From Pelagibaculum spongiae (GTDB lineage: Bacteria > Pseudomonadota > Gammaproteobacteria > Enterobacterales > Pelagibaculaceae), in the NCBI RefSeq assembly GCF_003097315.1, contig NZ_QDDL01000002.1, forward strand, positions 372,001 through 436,000: a stretch of DNA of 64,000 nt. Reading direction: 5' to 3'. The notes under the pieces are model-generated. The model did no database searches and was not told the DNA's origin. It worked only from the letters and a program-made list of their open reading frames with translations. Both the position numbers and the translations under genes were made by a program. Below, piece by piece: positions 53,805 to 63,258 of this stretch. The first letter of the stretch is position 1; each line of letters starts with the position of its first letter.

Positions 53805-54623
53805 TTAAACTTGGCACTTCGAGCAGAAATAAGTATTTCGCTGCCCTAGGCGCACTGTACTTACTTCATTGCCACATTGGTAGCATGGCTGGTCAGCTCG
53901 ACCATACACCAACAATTCTTGGGCAAAATAGCCAGGTTTGCCGTCAGGGGCGTTAAAGTCTTTGAGAGTAGTACCGCCTTGTTCTATTGCTCGTGCTAAT
54001 ACACTCTTAATTGATTTAACAATTAAAGTGGCTTCGCTTTTAGTGATTTTGCTAGATGAGCGCCCGGGATAAACCCCTGACTCGAACAACGCTTCACAGG
54101 CATAAATATTACCAACACCCACCACCACTTGATTATCCATCAATAGCTGTTTGATGCTACAGCGACGTCGCTGGCATAATTCATATAAATATTCAGGGTT
54201 AAACTGTGGATTATCGAGCGGCTCAGGGCCAAGTGAAACCAGCAATGGATGCTGCCCAGGATCGTTTTCAGTCCAGAGCACCGCACCAAACCGACGCGGG
54301 TCGTTTAAACGTAAACAGCGGCTAGATTCCATAACAAGATCGAGATGATCGTGGGGTTTAAGCTCTGTATTAGCAGGAACAATACGCAAATTTCCTGACA
54401 TTCCAAGATGAATCAGCAATGTGCCGTGTTCAAACTCAATCAGTAAATACTTGCCCCGGCGAGATACCGTGCGCACCACTTCACCAACCAGCTGCATGGG
54501 TAAATCTGAAGGAATAGGCCAACGCAAGCGCGGGTTACGCACAATGACATCAACAACAGATTGGTTGACCAGCCAAGGTTCTATTCCTCTACGGCTGGTT
54601 TCGACTTCCGGCAACTCAGGCAT
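53805..54623 (-). CDS. mutM: Formamidopyrimidine-DNA glycosylase
   Basis: A 272-residue base-excision repair enzyme removing 8-oxoguanine. The N-terminus MPELPEVET carries the Schiff-base Pro2 and Glu3. QTKLLMDNQ-like helix (KQLLMDNQVVVGVGNIYACEALF) forms the helix-two-turn-helix, and the C-terminal zinc finger is CYQCGNEV...TYFCSKCQV with the Arg in VRLGQRNT. Length is normal. Confidence 0.96.
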   Translation of the reverse strand: MPELPEVETSRRGIEPWLVNQSVVDVIVRNPRLRWPIPSDLPMQLVGEVVRTVSRRGKYLLIEFEHGTLLIHLGMSGNLRIVPANTELKPHDHLDLVMESSRCLRLNDPRRFGAVLWTENDPGQHPLLVSLGPEPLDNPQFNPEYLYELCQRRRCSIKQLLMDNQVVVGVGNIYACEALFESGVYPGRSSSKITKSEATLIVKSIKSVLARAIEQGGTTLKDFNAPDGKPGYFAQELLVYGRADQPCYQCGNEVSTVRLGQRNTYFCSKCQV

Positions 54624-54754
54624 TTGGCAAACACCGCTTTCGCTATATGGCTTTTAGACCGAGCCATATTAACACCATAAAAAATTGCTTCAGCTGGCAA
54701 AAAGCGCTGACCCGATAGTCGGTTGATATTGCAATAGGCCGTGAAATCCTTCCA

Positions 54755-55603
54755 TTACAACAGCCGCAAACGCGCGGCTAATTGGTCTGACTGAATTAGA
54801 TACAATTGATCCATTAACTCAGCTTGAAAACTACCCGGCCCTTTTGCCTGACTGGCAGCCAACTCACAGGCAACTCCGAGCAAGGCAATTGCCGCTGCAG
54901 TCGCTAACCATGCGTCATCGGTGACCGTTAGGAAAGCACCTACCAATGCACTGGCGGTACATCCCATCGCCGCAACTTGGCTTGAAAGCGCATCACCATT
55001 GGCAACTTTCAACACTCGTTCACCATCAGTGACCAAATGAATATTATCAGTAAGGCCACTAATGCAAAGCACGCTGGAACGACGACTGGCACAAGATAAT
55101 ATTGCGGGTAATAGCTGATCAAGATCGGCCTTAGCCATTTGCGCTGGCGTTAATTCAGGCTCGCAGTCAGCACAAAGTGCAGCAATTTCTTTCAGGTTGC
55201 CACGAATTACCTTAGGAGAAAGTCCTGCTAACTCTTGGCAAGTGTCCATCCGATAGCTACTGATATCTGCACCATCAGGATCTAATACCCAGGGAATATT
55301 ATGCGCTCGAGCGGTCATGGCAGTATCAACCATCGCTTCGGCCCAACCTGAAGACAGGGTTCGAATGTTGATGACTAACGCTTGGGAAATTCGGCAAAGC
55401 TCCGAAGCTTCTTCACGGCTATGCGCCATAATCGGGCTAGCACCCAATGCCAACAGTGCATTAGCAGAAATATTCATCGCCAAATAGTTGGTAATATTAT
55501 GAACCAATGGCTTTTTTGTTCTCACAGCAATTAACAATTCCGATAACTGCTGCTCAACCGGCGATTCAAATGATTGCTGCGGTGAAGTAGAAACTGTCGA
55601 CAT
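54755..55603 (-). CDS. thiM: Hydroxyethylthiazole kinase-like protein
   Basis: A ribokinase-fold protein of about 282 residues. The N-terminal PLVHNITNYLAMNISANALLALGASPIMAHSREE matches ThiM closely. Later motifs diverge: the usual LDPVAVGA reads LDPDGADISS, and the VIRGNASEI loop reads VIRGNLKEI; the AMGCTASALVGAF anion hole is retained. ThiM phosphorylates 4-methyl-5-(2-hydroxyethyl)thiazole in thiamin salvage. I use the ATG at 55603, preceded by GGAGGGG 7 bases upstream. No thiE, thiD or TPP riboswitch is next to it, so thiamin salvage is not supported by context. Confidence 0.82.
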   Translation of the reverse strand: MSTVSTSPQQSFESPVEQQLSELLIAVRTKKPLVHNITNYLAMNISANALLALGASPIMAHSREEASELCRISQALVINIRTLSSGWAEAMVDTAMTARAHNIPWVLDPDGADISSYRMDTCQELAGLSPKVIRGNLKEIAALCADCEPELTPAQMAKADLDQLLPAILSCASRRSSVLCISGLTDNIHLVTDGERVLKVANGDALSSQVAAMGCTASALVGAFLTVTDDAWLATAAAIALLGVACELAASQAKGPGSFQAELMDQLYLIQSDQLAARLRLL

Positions 55604-55907
55604 AGCGCCCCTCCGGATCTCCATTTCTACTTTTAATTCTTGCTTTACAAGCAATTAGTAGAAATGGCTAGTTATTATCAAAAACCATTCATCCGGAGCA
55701 GTAAAAGACGCTCGGGCTATGTTTTGGCTTTTCAGAATCCGAAGTCTAAGCAGGCACCTAACAGTTACAATGATCGAGCGCTAAAAGTATTCAACTAACT
55801 GCTTATTGGTTGTACATTTCGCTGAAAAACTGGCTTCGATAAACTATCTGCAAGCGAATAATACTTAAGTAAGCATATTTTAATCCCTCAGCCTTAAACT
55901 GATAGCA

Positions 55908-56114
55908 CTAATTCACCAATGTTAATAAAAGCGGACGTACCAAGTTCTTCAAGTTTGAACGGCTTTGCATCAACTCGCTGGGGTCTAAATCTCCTTGGTC
56001 CATCATCTGCTGCAAACGATCTCCTTCTATTTGCATGACTACTCGACCATCCTCGGCATCGAGTACCCGCAAACAGGGTTCTCTTCTCTCTAACCAGGCA
56101 TCAATAATAAACAT
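55908..56114 (-). CDS. Conserved-type small hypothetical protein
   Basis: A 68-residue cytosolic protein: FIIDAWLERREPCLRVLDAEDG, then LQQMMDQGDLDPSELM. The W-L-E-R-R...L-D...G pattern is one I have seen in small uncharacterised pseudomonad proteins; no function is known. GAGATAA lies upstream of the ATG. Confidence rests on composition and start signal. Confidence 0.65.
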   Translation of the reverse strand: MFIIDAWLERREPCLRVLDAEDGRVVMQIEGDRLQQMMDQGDLDPSELMQSRSNLKNLVRPLLLTLVN

Positions 56115-56311
56115 TTGAGTTATCTCGTTTGGATTAACTCAAATGAGAATAATTATTATTCGCGTAGATTGCCAGTCATCTCTCTAATATTTTTATCTTC
56201 TATGACATCGCCTTCGCTAATTAGAATTTTCAACATCCTTAATTTCTAATCTAAAAAAAGTTGCCAGTAATATTTTATGGCTGATAGAGTCTGAAACAAA
56301 TAAAAACAACA

Positions 56312-56404
56312 GAGAAAACAGTCATGAACCAAACAAAAAGAGCCATGAACCAAACAAAAACAGTCATGAACCAAACAAAAAGAGCCATGAACCAAACCAA
56401 TGGC
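56312..56404 (+). repeat. 21-bp tandem repeat carrying successive start codons
   Basis: ATGAACCAAACAAAAAGAGCC is repeated from 56324 with units at 56345 and 56366 and a diverged fourth at 56387. Units end alternately in GCC and GTC; the bases just before the first ATG match the end of unit 2. Each unit begins with ATG and is in frame with the gene. Confidence 0.9.
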
Positions 56405-56800
56405 AGCAAACTCATCGTATTACTCAAGACTTCAGTCGTTATGCTTAGCAGCAGCTGCTTATTGTCAATATCTATCTCTGGCACCGCCACTGCTCAAGTT
56501 GAGCTATCCCAAGCTTTCAAACAGCAAATTCTCAAACAATCTGAACAACAAATGCTGCAGTCATGTAAAGATCGAACCTACCTAACTTGCACCGGAATCA
56601 GCGCTAAAACGTGTAGGCAAGTTTCTAAGCAAATTATCAGTCAGTGCTTAAGCCCGATGCTTAACAAAACTGCCACCAGTTTTTCAGAAGAAGGTTCAGC
56701 CAAAGCAGAATTAGAAATGGAAAGCTGTACCGATAAGCTCATTGAGAAATTTTCTTTAAATAAGCAAAAAATGGAACAGTGCGACCCGATTCAACAATAA
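56324..56800 (+). CDS. Secreted cysteine-containing protein with repeated start region
   Basis: The 158-residue reading begins with three copies of MNQTKRA/MNQTKTV and then MNQTNGSKLIVLL, a Sec signal peptide with cleavage likely at ATA-QVEL. From the fourth ATG (56387) it is 137 residues. The mature part has six cysteines (SCKDRTYLTC, KTCRQVSKQ, QCLSPM, SCTDK, QCDP) and is helical; a periplasmic disulfide-bonded protein is likely. I do not recognise the family. Which ATG is used cannot be decided from sequence; each unit has an AAAAGAG or AAAACAG stretch upstream of the next ATG. Confidence 0.7.
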   Translation: MNQTKRAMNQTKTVMNQTKRAMNQTNGSKLIVLLKTSVVMLSSSCLLSISISGTATAQVELSQAFKQQILKQSEQQMLQSCKDRTYLTCTGISAKTCRQVSKQIISQCLSPMLNKTATSFSEEGSAKAELEMESCTDKLIEKFSLNKQKMEQCDPIQQ

Positions 56801-56898
56801 CCTGCGGGCAGCGCTAATCAACAATCATGGATAGATTCGGAAGCATCCAGCTGATTTGTTAGAATGGCCGAATAAATAGTATTTTTAGGCCAGACAAC

Positions 56899-57630
56899 AT
56901 GCGGCTGGATCGTTTTCTCAGCAATCAAACGCCACTAAGCCGCAAGGCTTTACGGATTCAACTAGCCACTGGCCAAGTCTTGGTTAATGGTAAAATTATT
57001 CGTGATGGTCAGTTTGAAATCGACGATTTTTGTACCATCCAGCTAGCTGGCCAGCTATTACCATCGAAACCCGCCATGTACTTCATGCTAAATAAACCGA
57101 TTGGCCATGTTAGCGCCACAACAGACCCGCAGCATCCAACGGTCAATCAATTATTTCCGCCATCATTGGCTAGCCAATTACACTATGCAGGGCGGCTTGA
57201 TCGCAATACTTCGGGGTTAATGCTAATGACCAATGATGGTACTTGGTCGAGAATTTTAACCGAACCCAACAAGAAAATTGCTAAAAAATATTGGGTTGAA
57301 ACTGCCAATCCGATTTGCCAACAAACCCATCAATTATTTGCCGATGGGGTGCATTTAATGCCAGAAGATATCACTACTAGCCCGGCACAATTAGAGCAGA
57401 TCTCAGCCAACCAGGCATGGCTGACTATTTATGAAGGGCGATATCATCAGATAAAAAGAATGTTCGGTAAAATGAATAATCCGGTAATTAAATTGCACCG
57501 GCATTCATTGGGAAATATTCAATTAGATTCATTGCTGGCTGCTAGCGCTTATCGAGCACTCACCTTAAATGAAATACTCGACAGCTTACCAGAACAGCAG
57601 AAGGCGCTTTATACGCAGCTAAGATCGTGA
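56899..57630 (+). CDS. rsuA: 16S rRNA pseudouridine synthase, RsuA family
   Basis: A 243-residue enzyme with an N-terminal S4 domain (MRLDRFLSNQTPLSRKALR), the catalytic motif AGRLDRNTSGLMLMTNDG (Asp nucleophile), KKYWVE and the C-terminal YEGRYHQIKRMFG. It resembles RsuA (U516 of 16S rRNA) more than RluB/RluE because of the short length and the presence of S4. AGGCC lies upstream of the ATG. Confidence 0.92.
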   Translation: MRLDRFLSNQTPLSRKALRIQLATGQVLVNGKIIRDGQFEIDDFCTIQLAGQLLPSKPAMYFMLNKPIGHVSATTDPQHPTVNQLFPPSLASQLHYAGRLDRNTSGLMLMTNDGTWSRILTEPNKKIAKKYWVETANPICQQTHQLFADGVHLMPEDITTSPAQLEQISANQAWLTIYEGRYHQIKRMFGKMNNPVIKLHRHSLGNIQLDSLLAASAYRALTLNEILDSLPEQQKALYTQLRS

Positions 57631-57651
57631 ACCGTTTTACTACAAAACAGC

Positions 57652-58605
57652 TTATAGTCGATTCAATTGATTGCCCATTTTTTGTAAATGTACTTGCACC
57701 GATTTATCGCCAATTAAGTGCCCAGCACCCACTGCAAAGAAGAAGCTTTTGTTTGGCTGCTGCCGCATTTTTTGCGTGATGCGCTCAGCCATGGTTTGGT
57801 TGCGTTGTTCAATCGCAATTCGGTTAAATTTCTTATTAAACTGCTGATTATCACCCTGCCACAATAGCATTTGACGATTTAATTCAGTGGCATCACCAGA
57901 CAGCCAAGCTGTTTCTATTTGAGCAATCGGGTCGATGTTTTTAGATTCAGCTTGGTCTAGAACATCTAAGGTATCTTTCAGCATCTGAATTTGTTCACGG
58001 GTTGATAACCGATCAAAAATTGACAACTGCTCAGCGAATGTTTCCAAGCCATCTGTTTCTTTTCCTGCCGCTTTAGCATCAGTCGCCAGTTTCATATCTA
58101 AGGCCATTAAACCTGGATATTTAAGCTCATCACCAATAGTGACTAAGGTGACTGCAGCAGTCCATATCTTGAATTGGTTAAGAATGTTAGCTGACATTAA
58201 ACTGCTAATTTTCTTCATTCGACTATCTAACTGACGCCATAACTTAGTGGGCAGCAGTTTCTGTAAATTTTGCCCGGCTGGAAGTTGTGTTGCTTGCAAA
58301 GTAGCCGCCAGATCAATTGCATCAAAATCTATTTCTGTCACTAAAACATCAGCATTTTTTATCGCACGATTAACAACAGGCGGTAAATCGTTCACTTGTG
58401 GGCTTCGCACATGAATCGTTCCAAAGACCCAGGAAGGTTTCGCTGAACTAGCCGATTCAATTTTCCACAAAAAAGGCTTGGCTTGCACTGAAAAAGCCAA
58501 CATCACACTTAGTAGGGTTATCCAAACTAGCTTGATCAAATAATCAGATTGCAGTTGCAAAAAAACTGATCGCTGTACAAAAACTAAGCTATTGATTGTC
58601 GGCAT
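57652..58605 (-). CDS. TraB/GumN (TIKI-like) family protein
   Basis: A 317-residue protein (346 from the first ATG) with a membrane or signal segment (LIKLVWITLLSVMLAFSVQAKP), then the family motifs FGTIHVRSP (GxxH), VLVTEIDF and AVGAGHLIGD (GxGH). The motif set fits the TIKI/erythromycin-esterase-like metal-dependent hydrolase fold; function in bacteria is unknown. I prefer the ATG at 58605 because the upstream 29 residues add nothing recognisable; AGAG lies 8 bases before it. Confidence 0.85.
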   Translation of the reverse strand: MPTINSLVFVQRSVFLQLQSDYLIKLVWITLLSVMLAFSVQAKPFLWKIESASSAKPSWVFGTIHVRSPQVNDLPPVVNRAIKNADVLVTEIDFDAIDLAATLQATQLPAGQNLQKLLPTKLWRQLDSRMKKISSLMSANILNQFKIWTAAVTLVTIGDELKYPGLMALDMKLATDAKAAGKETDGLETFAEQLSIFDRLSTREQIQMLKDTLDVLDQAESKNIDPIAQIETAWLSGDATELNRQMLLWQGDNQQFNKKFNRIAIEQRNQTMAERITQKMRQQPNKSFFFAVGAGHLIGDKSVQVHLQKMGNQLNRL

Positions 58606-58812
58606 TACTGTTCTCTTAGAGTTTTCAACTGAACTTAAAATACATTTAAAATATTTATTCAACAAATCTGAATAGTTGTCTGTTATGGCCACGATAGCAC
58701 TGAAGCGCCAATTACTATCTGGCTAGCCAATGATACATATCGCCCACAACAAAACATCTAATGCTAAATTACATCGATCGATTCACTGCTTCAACGACAC
58801 CTTTAATCACTC

Positions 58813-59745
58813 ATGACATCAATTATTCTAGATTGTGACCCAGGGCATGATGATGCCATCGCTATGATTTTGGCGCTGGCCAACCCTCAGCTTAATGTTT
58901 TGGCCGTCACCACTAGCGCCGGTAATCAAACGCCAGATAAAACGCTGCATAATGCGCTGCGCCTGCTTACCTTACTCAATCGATCTGACATTCCTGTAAC
59001 GGGCGGTGCATTAAAACCTTTAGCTAGAGAGTTGATTATTGCGCCAGAAGTACACGGTGAAAGCGGTTTGGATGGCCCAAAATTACCTGAACCAACCTTC
59101 CAACCTCAGAACTGCTCGGCCACCGAACTGATGGCTAAACAAGTTCGTCAGTCTGACCAACCAGTAACGCTTGTACCCACTGGGCCATTAACCAATATCG
59201 CCATTTTTCTAACCGCTCACCCAGAGCTACATAGCAACATTGAGCGGATTGTTTTAATGGGTGGTTCTGCCGGGCCAGGCAACTGGACAGCTGCTGCAGA
59301 GTTCAATATTTATGTTGACCCAGAAGCAGCAGATATCGTATTTAAAGCAGGCATTCCGATTGTCATGTGTGGCTTGGATGTAACCCATCAGGCACAAATA
59401 ATGGATTGCGATATAGAACGTGTCAGGGCAATAAAAAATCCAATTGCCCAATGCGTCGCCGATCTGTTGGATTTCTTTATGATCTATCACCGCAATCCGA
59501 AGTGGGGCTTTGAAGGTGCGCCATTGCACGACCCATGCACCATTGCTTGGTTGCTCAAACCTGAACTATTTCAGTCTGTAGATTGCCACGTAGCGATAGA
59601 GACTAGCAGTGAATTAACGGTAGGAATGACGGTGGCTGACCGATATCAGCTAACAGATAAACCTGCTAACTGCACTTTAGTTACTGATATCGATCGGCAA
59701 GGGTTTGTTGATTTGATTGTGGAAAGCTTGAACAACTACAGCTAG
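58813..59745 (+). CDS. Pyrimidine-preferring nucleoside hydrolase
   Basis: A 310-residue inosine-uridine-preferring hydrolase that cleaves the N-glycosidic bond of ribonucleosides. The calcium-binding motif is [12 protein letters not shown], with [28 protein letters not shown] and the C-terminal Asp in [11 protein letters not shown]. It fits the RihA/RihB group; the specific base preference is not readable here. No strong ribosome binding site precedes the ATG. A terminator follows. Confidence 0.92.
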   Translation: MTSIILDCDPGHDDAIAMILALANPQLNVLAVTTSAGNQTPDKTLHNALRLLTLLNRSDIPVTGGALKPLARELIIAPEVHGESGLDGPKLPEPTFQPQNCSATELMAKQVRQSDQPVTLVPTGPLTNIAIFLTAHPELHSNIERIVLMGGSAGPGNWTAAAEFNIYVDPEAADIVFKAGIPIVMCGLDVTHQAQIMDCDIERVRAIKNPIAQCVADLLDFFMIYHRNPKWGFEGAPLHDPCTIAWLLKPELFQSVDCHVAIETSSELTVGMTVADRYQLTDKPANCTLVTDIDRQGFVDLIVESLNNYS

Positions 59746-59768
59746 AAACTATCGTTAGCAGTCGATCA

Positions 59769-59803
59769 GGTCACGTCTGAAAAGAAAGGCGTGACCATTT
59801 TTC
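59769..59803 (+). terminator. Terminator after the nucleoside hydrolase
   Basis: GGTCACG and CGTGACC arms pair around a 14-base A-rich loop and are followed by ATTTTT. Confidence 0.75.
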
Positions 59804-59853
59804 CATAGCATCTACATTTAGTCTTAAACAAATGTTATTTCTGGCAAGATGCT

Positions 59854-60541
59854 ATGGGAAAAAAATATATATTTTGGGATATTGATAAAACATTACTTTG
59901 TTTGTCGGGGGTTACTGATACGCTGTCATCGGATCAACAAAAAAACTTATCATCTGATACTACCTCAGTAAAAGTAGGCTGGAATGATCGTTTAAAAACA
60001 GAGATACATGCAAGTTTTCAAGCGCTGTATATTGAAGAACATAAAAGATTTTTTATTTCTATTTTAGAATTATGCAAAAAAGGAAAAGCTGAAGTTAGAA
60101 TATTAACAGCATCAATCTATCCTGAAATTGAAATTCTTTTTGAGTTAAACAATAAATTCTTAACAAAACCTGTACTTGATTTGAGCCAAAAACCTTATAT
60201 TAATCGCAACTCATTGGGTGGTGCGTTTAATATCATGTCTACTGTCGATGACTTACTAGTTGGTGATAATAAATTTTTTTCAAGCCAAAATGAAATATTT
60301 GGAATGGAAAGAGATGGATGTACTATTGAAAATAGCTCCTACCATTTATTATTTACTCACAAACCAATTGGGTATGACACCAGAAAGCATTATCCCGACA
60401 GATATTATTCTGATTGATGATGAACCGACGCATCGTGATTGCATGAGTAAAATGGGTTATCGATCTATTGATTCAACACTACCAAATTATCCTGCAGAGT
60501 TAGTGAAACTACTAGAAGAAATTCGAGCGGTGGATATTTAG
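59854..60541 (+). pseudogene. HAD-superfamily-like protein, split by a +1 frameshift at a T7 run
   Basis: The first frame (59854-60417) gives FWDIDKTLL (HAD motif I, DxDxT) and VRILTAS (motif II). Its end reads as an unrelated tail. A second frame, running to 60541, gives LLTNQLGMTPESI and ILIDDEPTHRDCMSKMGYRSI (HAD motif IV, DD). The frames join cleanly if one T is removed from the T7 run at 60274-60280: AAA TTT TTT CAA then reads on as KFFQAKMKYLEW. The intact product would be about 228 residues. The DNA is more AT-rich than its surroundings. The end overlaps the ccoI stop by four bases. It may be a pseudogene, a slippage-controlled gene or an assembly error. The phosphatase substrate is unknown. 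Confidence 0.75.
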
Positions 60542-63057
60542 CTTTTAAACACCCGCCCCAACCGAGCTGCATTTCCAATCACCACCAAAGAGCTAATCGG
60601 CATTGCTATTGCGGCAAATAAAGGTGTAATTTGCCCAGTCACAGCTAATGGCACTAACACAATATTATATGCCAGTGACAAGCCAATATTTTGTCGAATC
60701 GTAGTCATAGTTGCTTGTGATAGTCTTCTGGCTAGCGGTAAATCAGCTAATCGATTGTGGCTTAAAATAATATCGGCGCAGTCCATAGAAACATCGGTAC
60801 CAGAAGCCAGAGCGACACCGACATCGGCACGCGCTAATGCCGGCGCATCGTTAATACCATCGCCCACCATTACTATCTTTTTACCATTCTGCTGACGTTT
60901 CTTTATTTCCGCATCTTTTTCTGCCGGTAATACTTCGGCAATTACATAGTCCATACCACCGAGTTTTTCAGCTACTGCATCTGCGACTGGCTGACGGTCG
61001 CCACTTAACAAACTCACACTAACTGCCGCCGACTTTAATTGTGATAAAGTCGACTTAGCATCGCTGCGAGGCGTATCACCAATCAGCATTAAACCGACAA
61101 CCCGCTGGTTTTCAACCAACCAAACATCGGTAAGAGCTTGCTGACTAGCTGCTTCAGCTTGTTGCAACATATTATCTGGCAGACTGATATTTTGCTGTAA
61201 CAACCACTTTCTTGAGCCAATTTTCAACTCACTTTCTTTAAAATCAGCACTAACCCCCAAGCCCTGAAAAGACTGAAAATTAGTTAACTCAACATCAATT
61301 AATGATTTTTTTAATTCACTAGCAGCTGCTACCACAGCCTTAGCTAATGGGTGCTCAGATCGGCTTTCTAGCAACCCTGCTTTAGTCAACAACGTGGGTT
61401 TATCGACACCATCTGCGACGATGAACTGATCTAATTTGGGCTCGCCACAAGTTAAGGTGCCGGTTTTATCAAAAATTATTTCATCGGCCGATGCGAGGTA
61501 TTCCAACGCAGCACCGTGTTTAATTAAAATACCGTTTTTGGCACCTAAGCCACTGGCGACAGCAACCGCCATTGGCGTTGCCAAACCAAAGGCACAAGGG
61601 CAAGTAATGATTAGAACTGATACCGAAGCTAATAGTGCAAACTCGACTTCTGCTGCGGTCATATTGCCGCTAAATAACCAAAATGCGAAAGTGGAAAGCG
61701 ACAATAAAAGCGTAACAGCAACAAACCATGGAACAATTTTATCGGCCAGCATCTGGATCGGTGCTTTAGATGATTGGGCTTCTTCTACCAGTGCAATAAT
61801 TTTACCTAATGCGGTGTCTTTTAAAGTGCCAGTAATTTGAACGGTTAAACTGCCAGAAATATTTTGACTGCCTGCAAACACGCTATCGCCTGTTGCTTTG
61901 GTTACTGGCTCAGATTCACCCGACAACATCGATTCATCAATTTGCGCCTGACCATCGACAATCATACCATCGACCGGCACTCTACCACCGGGTTTTACCT
62001 GCACTTTTTCGCCAGCAGATAAAGTGCGAACTGGGCGAATCTGCTCTGAATTATCATCAAGTAAAACACTGGCGACTCTTGGCTGTAAATCCATTAATCT
62101 TTGGCTAGAAACCACCGCATTGCGCCGCGATATAGCTTCTAAATAACGCCCTACCAAAATAATAAATACAAAATTAACTACGGTATCGAAATAAACATCG
62201 CCAGTCGTACTCTGAGTAAAAGTAACAAAACTGGAATAACTCCAGGTGGCCAAAATACCAATAGCGATCGGTAAATCCATGGTTAAGCTAGCGGTTTGAA
62301 TACTGCTCCAGCCGCCACGTAAAAATGGCCAGCCTGAATAAATCATGCACGGCGTGGCTAGCGCAAAACCGACCCAATGGAACAGACTACGAAATTCACC
62401 GTCGTCAGCACCGGCAAATAATGCAATTGATACCCACATTAAGTTCATCATGCAAAAGGCAGCAAAACCTAACCGGAGTAAAAGGGTTTTATTGGCTTTT
62501 TTAATTTGACCTTCAGCTTGTTCCGGATCAAACGGTGTCGCGCTATAACCAATACTGGACAATCGTTTTATAATATTTGATAACTGAGTCTGTGAATTAT
62601 CCCAGCGTAATTTAAGCCGACGGCCACTTAAATTAACCCGTGCCTCAACTACGCCGCCGTCTTTAGACAAGCTTTTTTCAATCAACCACACACACGCGGC
62701 ACAATGAATGCCTTCGACCAACATATTAATTTCACGCTGATCATTCGCACCGTTATCTGTAGTTTTACTATCGACCAGGTAATCCTGCTGAATTTCTTCC
62801 AGATCAAACAACTCGGTATCTTGAGGTGGCTCTGGCGGCGGTGAAAGCAATTCTCCGTCTTGGGTTCGCTGATAAAAACCCTTTAAACCTGACTGGTGAA
62901 TAGCTTGGCAAACCGCACTACAACCATGACAACAAAAAGCACGTGGCTGGTCTTCAATCTTGACTATGATCGGTTGCTTTGGGTTAGGCGAACCACAGTG
63001 AAAGCAGTTTTTAGCTGTTTGAGTAGCGTAATCGAGTGAAACTTCAGGCTTTGGCAT
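60538..63057 (-). CDS. ccoI: Copper-translocating P1B-type ATPase, CcoI/FixI group
   Basis: An 839-residue inner-membrane ATPase that supplies copper for cbb3 oxidase assembly. An N-terminal metal-binding extension (NCFHCGSPNP, FCCHGCSAVC) is followed by an HMA domain with HCAAC, eight membrane helices with the metal site CPC (ITCPCAFGLATP), the phosphorylation motif DKTGTLT, HP motif SEHPLA and GDGINDAPAL. Gene order ccoI after fixH after ccoG on the minus strand is the ccoGHIS cluster. GCGGATT lies upstream of the ATG. The usual small ccoS downstream is absent; a HAD-like gene occupies that place. Confidence 0.94.
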   Translation of the reverse strand: MPKPEVSLDYATQTAKNCFHCGSPNPKQPIIVKIEDQPRAFCCHGCSAVCQAIHQSGLKGFYQRTQDGELLSPPPEPPQDTELFDLEEIQQDYLVDSKTTDNGANDQREINMLVEGIHCAACVWLIEKSLSKDGGVVEARVNLSGRRLKLRWDNSQTQLSNIIKRLSSIGYSATPFDPEQAEGQIKKANKTLLLRLGFAAFCMMNLMWVSIALFAGADDGEFRSLFHWVGFALATPCMIYSGWPFLRGGWSSIQTASLTMDLPIAIGILATWSYSSFVTFTQSTTGDVYFDTVVNFVFIILVGRYLEAISRRNAVVSSQRLMDLQPRVASVLLDDNSEQIRPVRTLSAGEKVQVKPGGRVPVDGMIVDGQAQIDESMLSGESEPVTKATGDSVFAGSQNISGSLTVQITGTLKDTALGKIIALVEEAQSSKAPIQMLADKIVPWFVAVTLLLSLSTFAFWLFSGNMTAAEVEFALLASVSVLIITCPCAFGLATPMAVAVASGLGAKNGILIKHGAALEYLASADEIIFDKTGTLTCGEPKLDQFIVADGVDKPTLLTKAGLLESRSEHPLAKAVVAAASELKKSLIDVELTNFQSFQGLGVSADFKESELKIGSRKWLLQQNISLPDNMLQQAEAASQQALTDVWLVENQRVVGLMLIGDTPRSDAKSTLSQLKSAAVSVSLLSGDRQPVADAVAEKLGGMDYVIAEVLPAEKDAEIKKRQQNGKKIVMVGDGINDAPALARADVGVALASGTDVSMDCADIILSHNRLADLPLARRLSQATMTTIRQNIGLSLAYNIVLVPLAVTGQITPLFAAIAMPISSLVVIGNAARLGRVFKS

Positions 63058-63099
63058 CAGATAATCCGCAGGAAAATCAACAGAAAACAGCTTTGATTA

Positions 63100-63231
63100 T
63101 GTAGGTTTGATAAGCCACGCAATCAGACACTTTTGTAACCTATCGTTAAATGTCTGATTTCGTTGCATGACCCACATATAGGTGGGAAATGCCAAAAAAT
63201 GTCAGGAACATTTTCGGCCTCATCAAACCTA
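63100..63231. repeat. Intergenic repeat A, copy 2 (with nested element C)
   Basis: Inverted ends TGTAGGTTTGATAAGCC and ATCAAACCTA match copy A1 at 39964, with the same interior CGCAATCAGACA and ATGTCTGATTTCGTT. Unlike A1, it contains element C at 63189-63217. It lies between fixH and ccoI, inside the operon. Confidence 0.8.
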
Positions 63232-63258
63232 AATATAGAGGGCTCTCACCCTTAATTC

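Noticed and set aside
55604-55907. TPP riboswitch upstream of thiM
   Set aside because: The conserved CTGAGA and ACCTGATCTGG-type segments are not present on the minus strand; only a plain ribosome binding site is visible.
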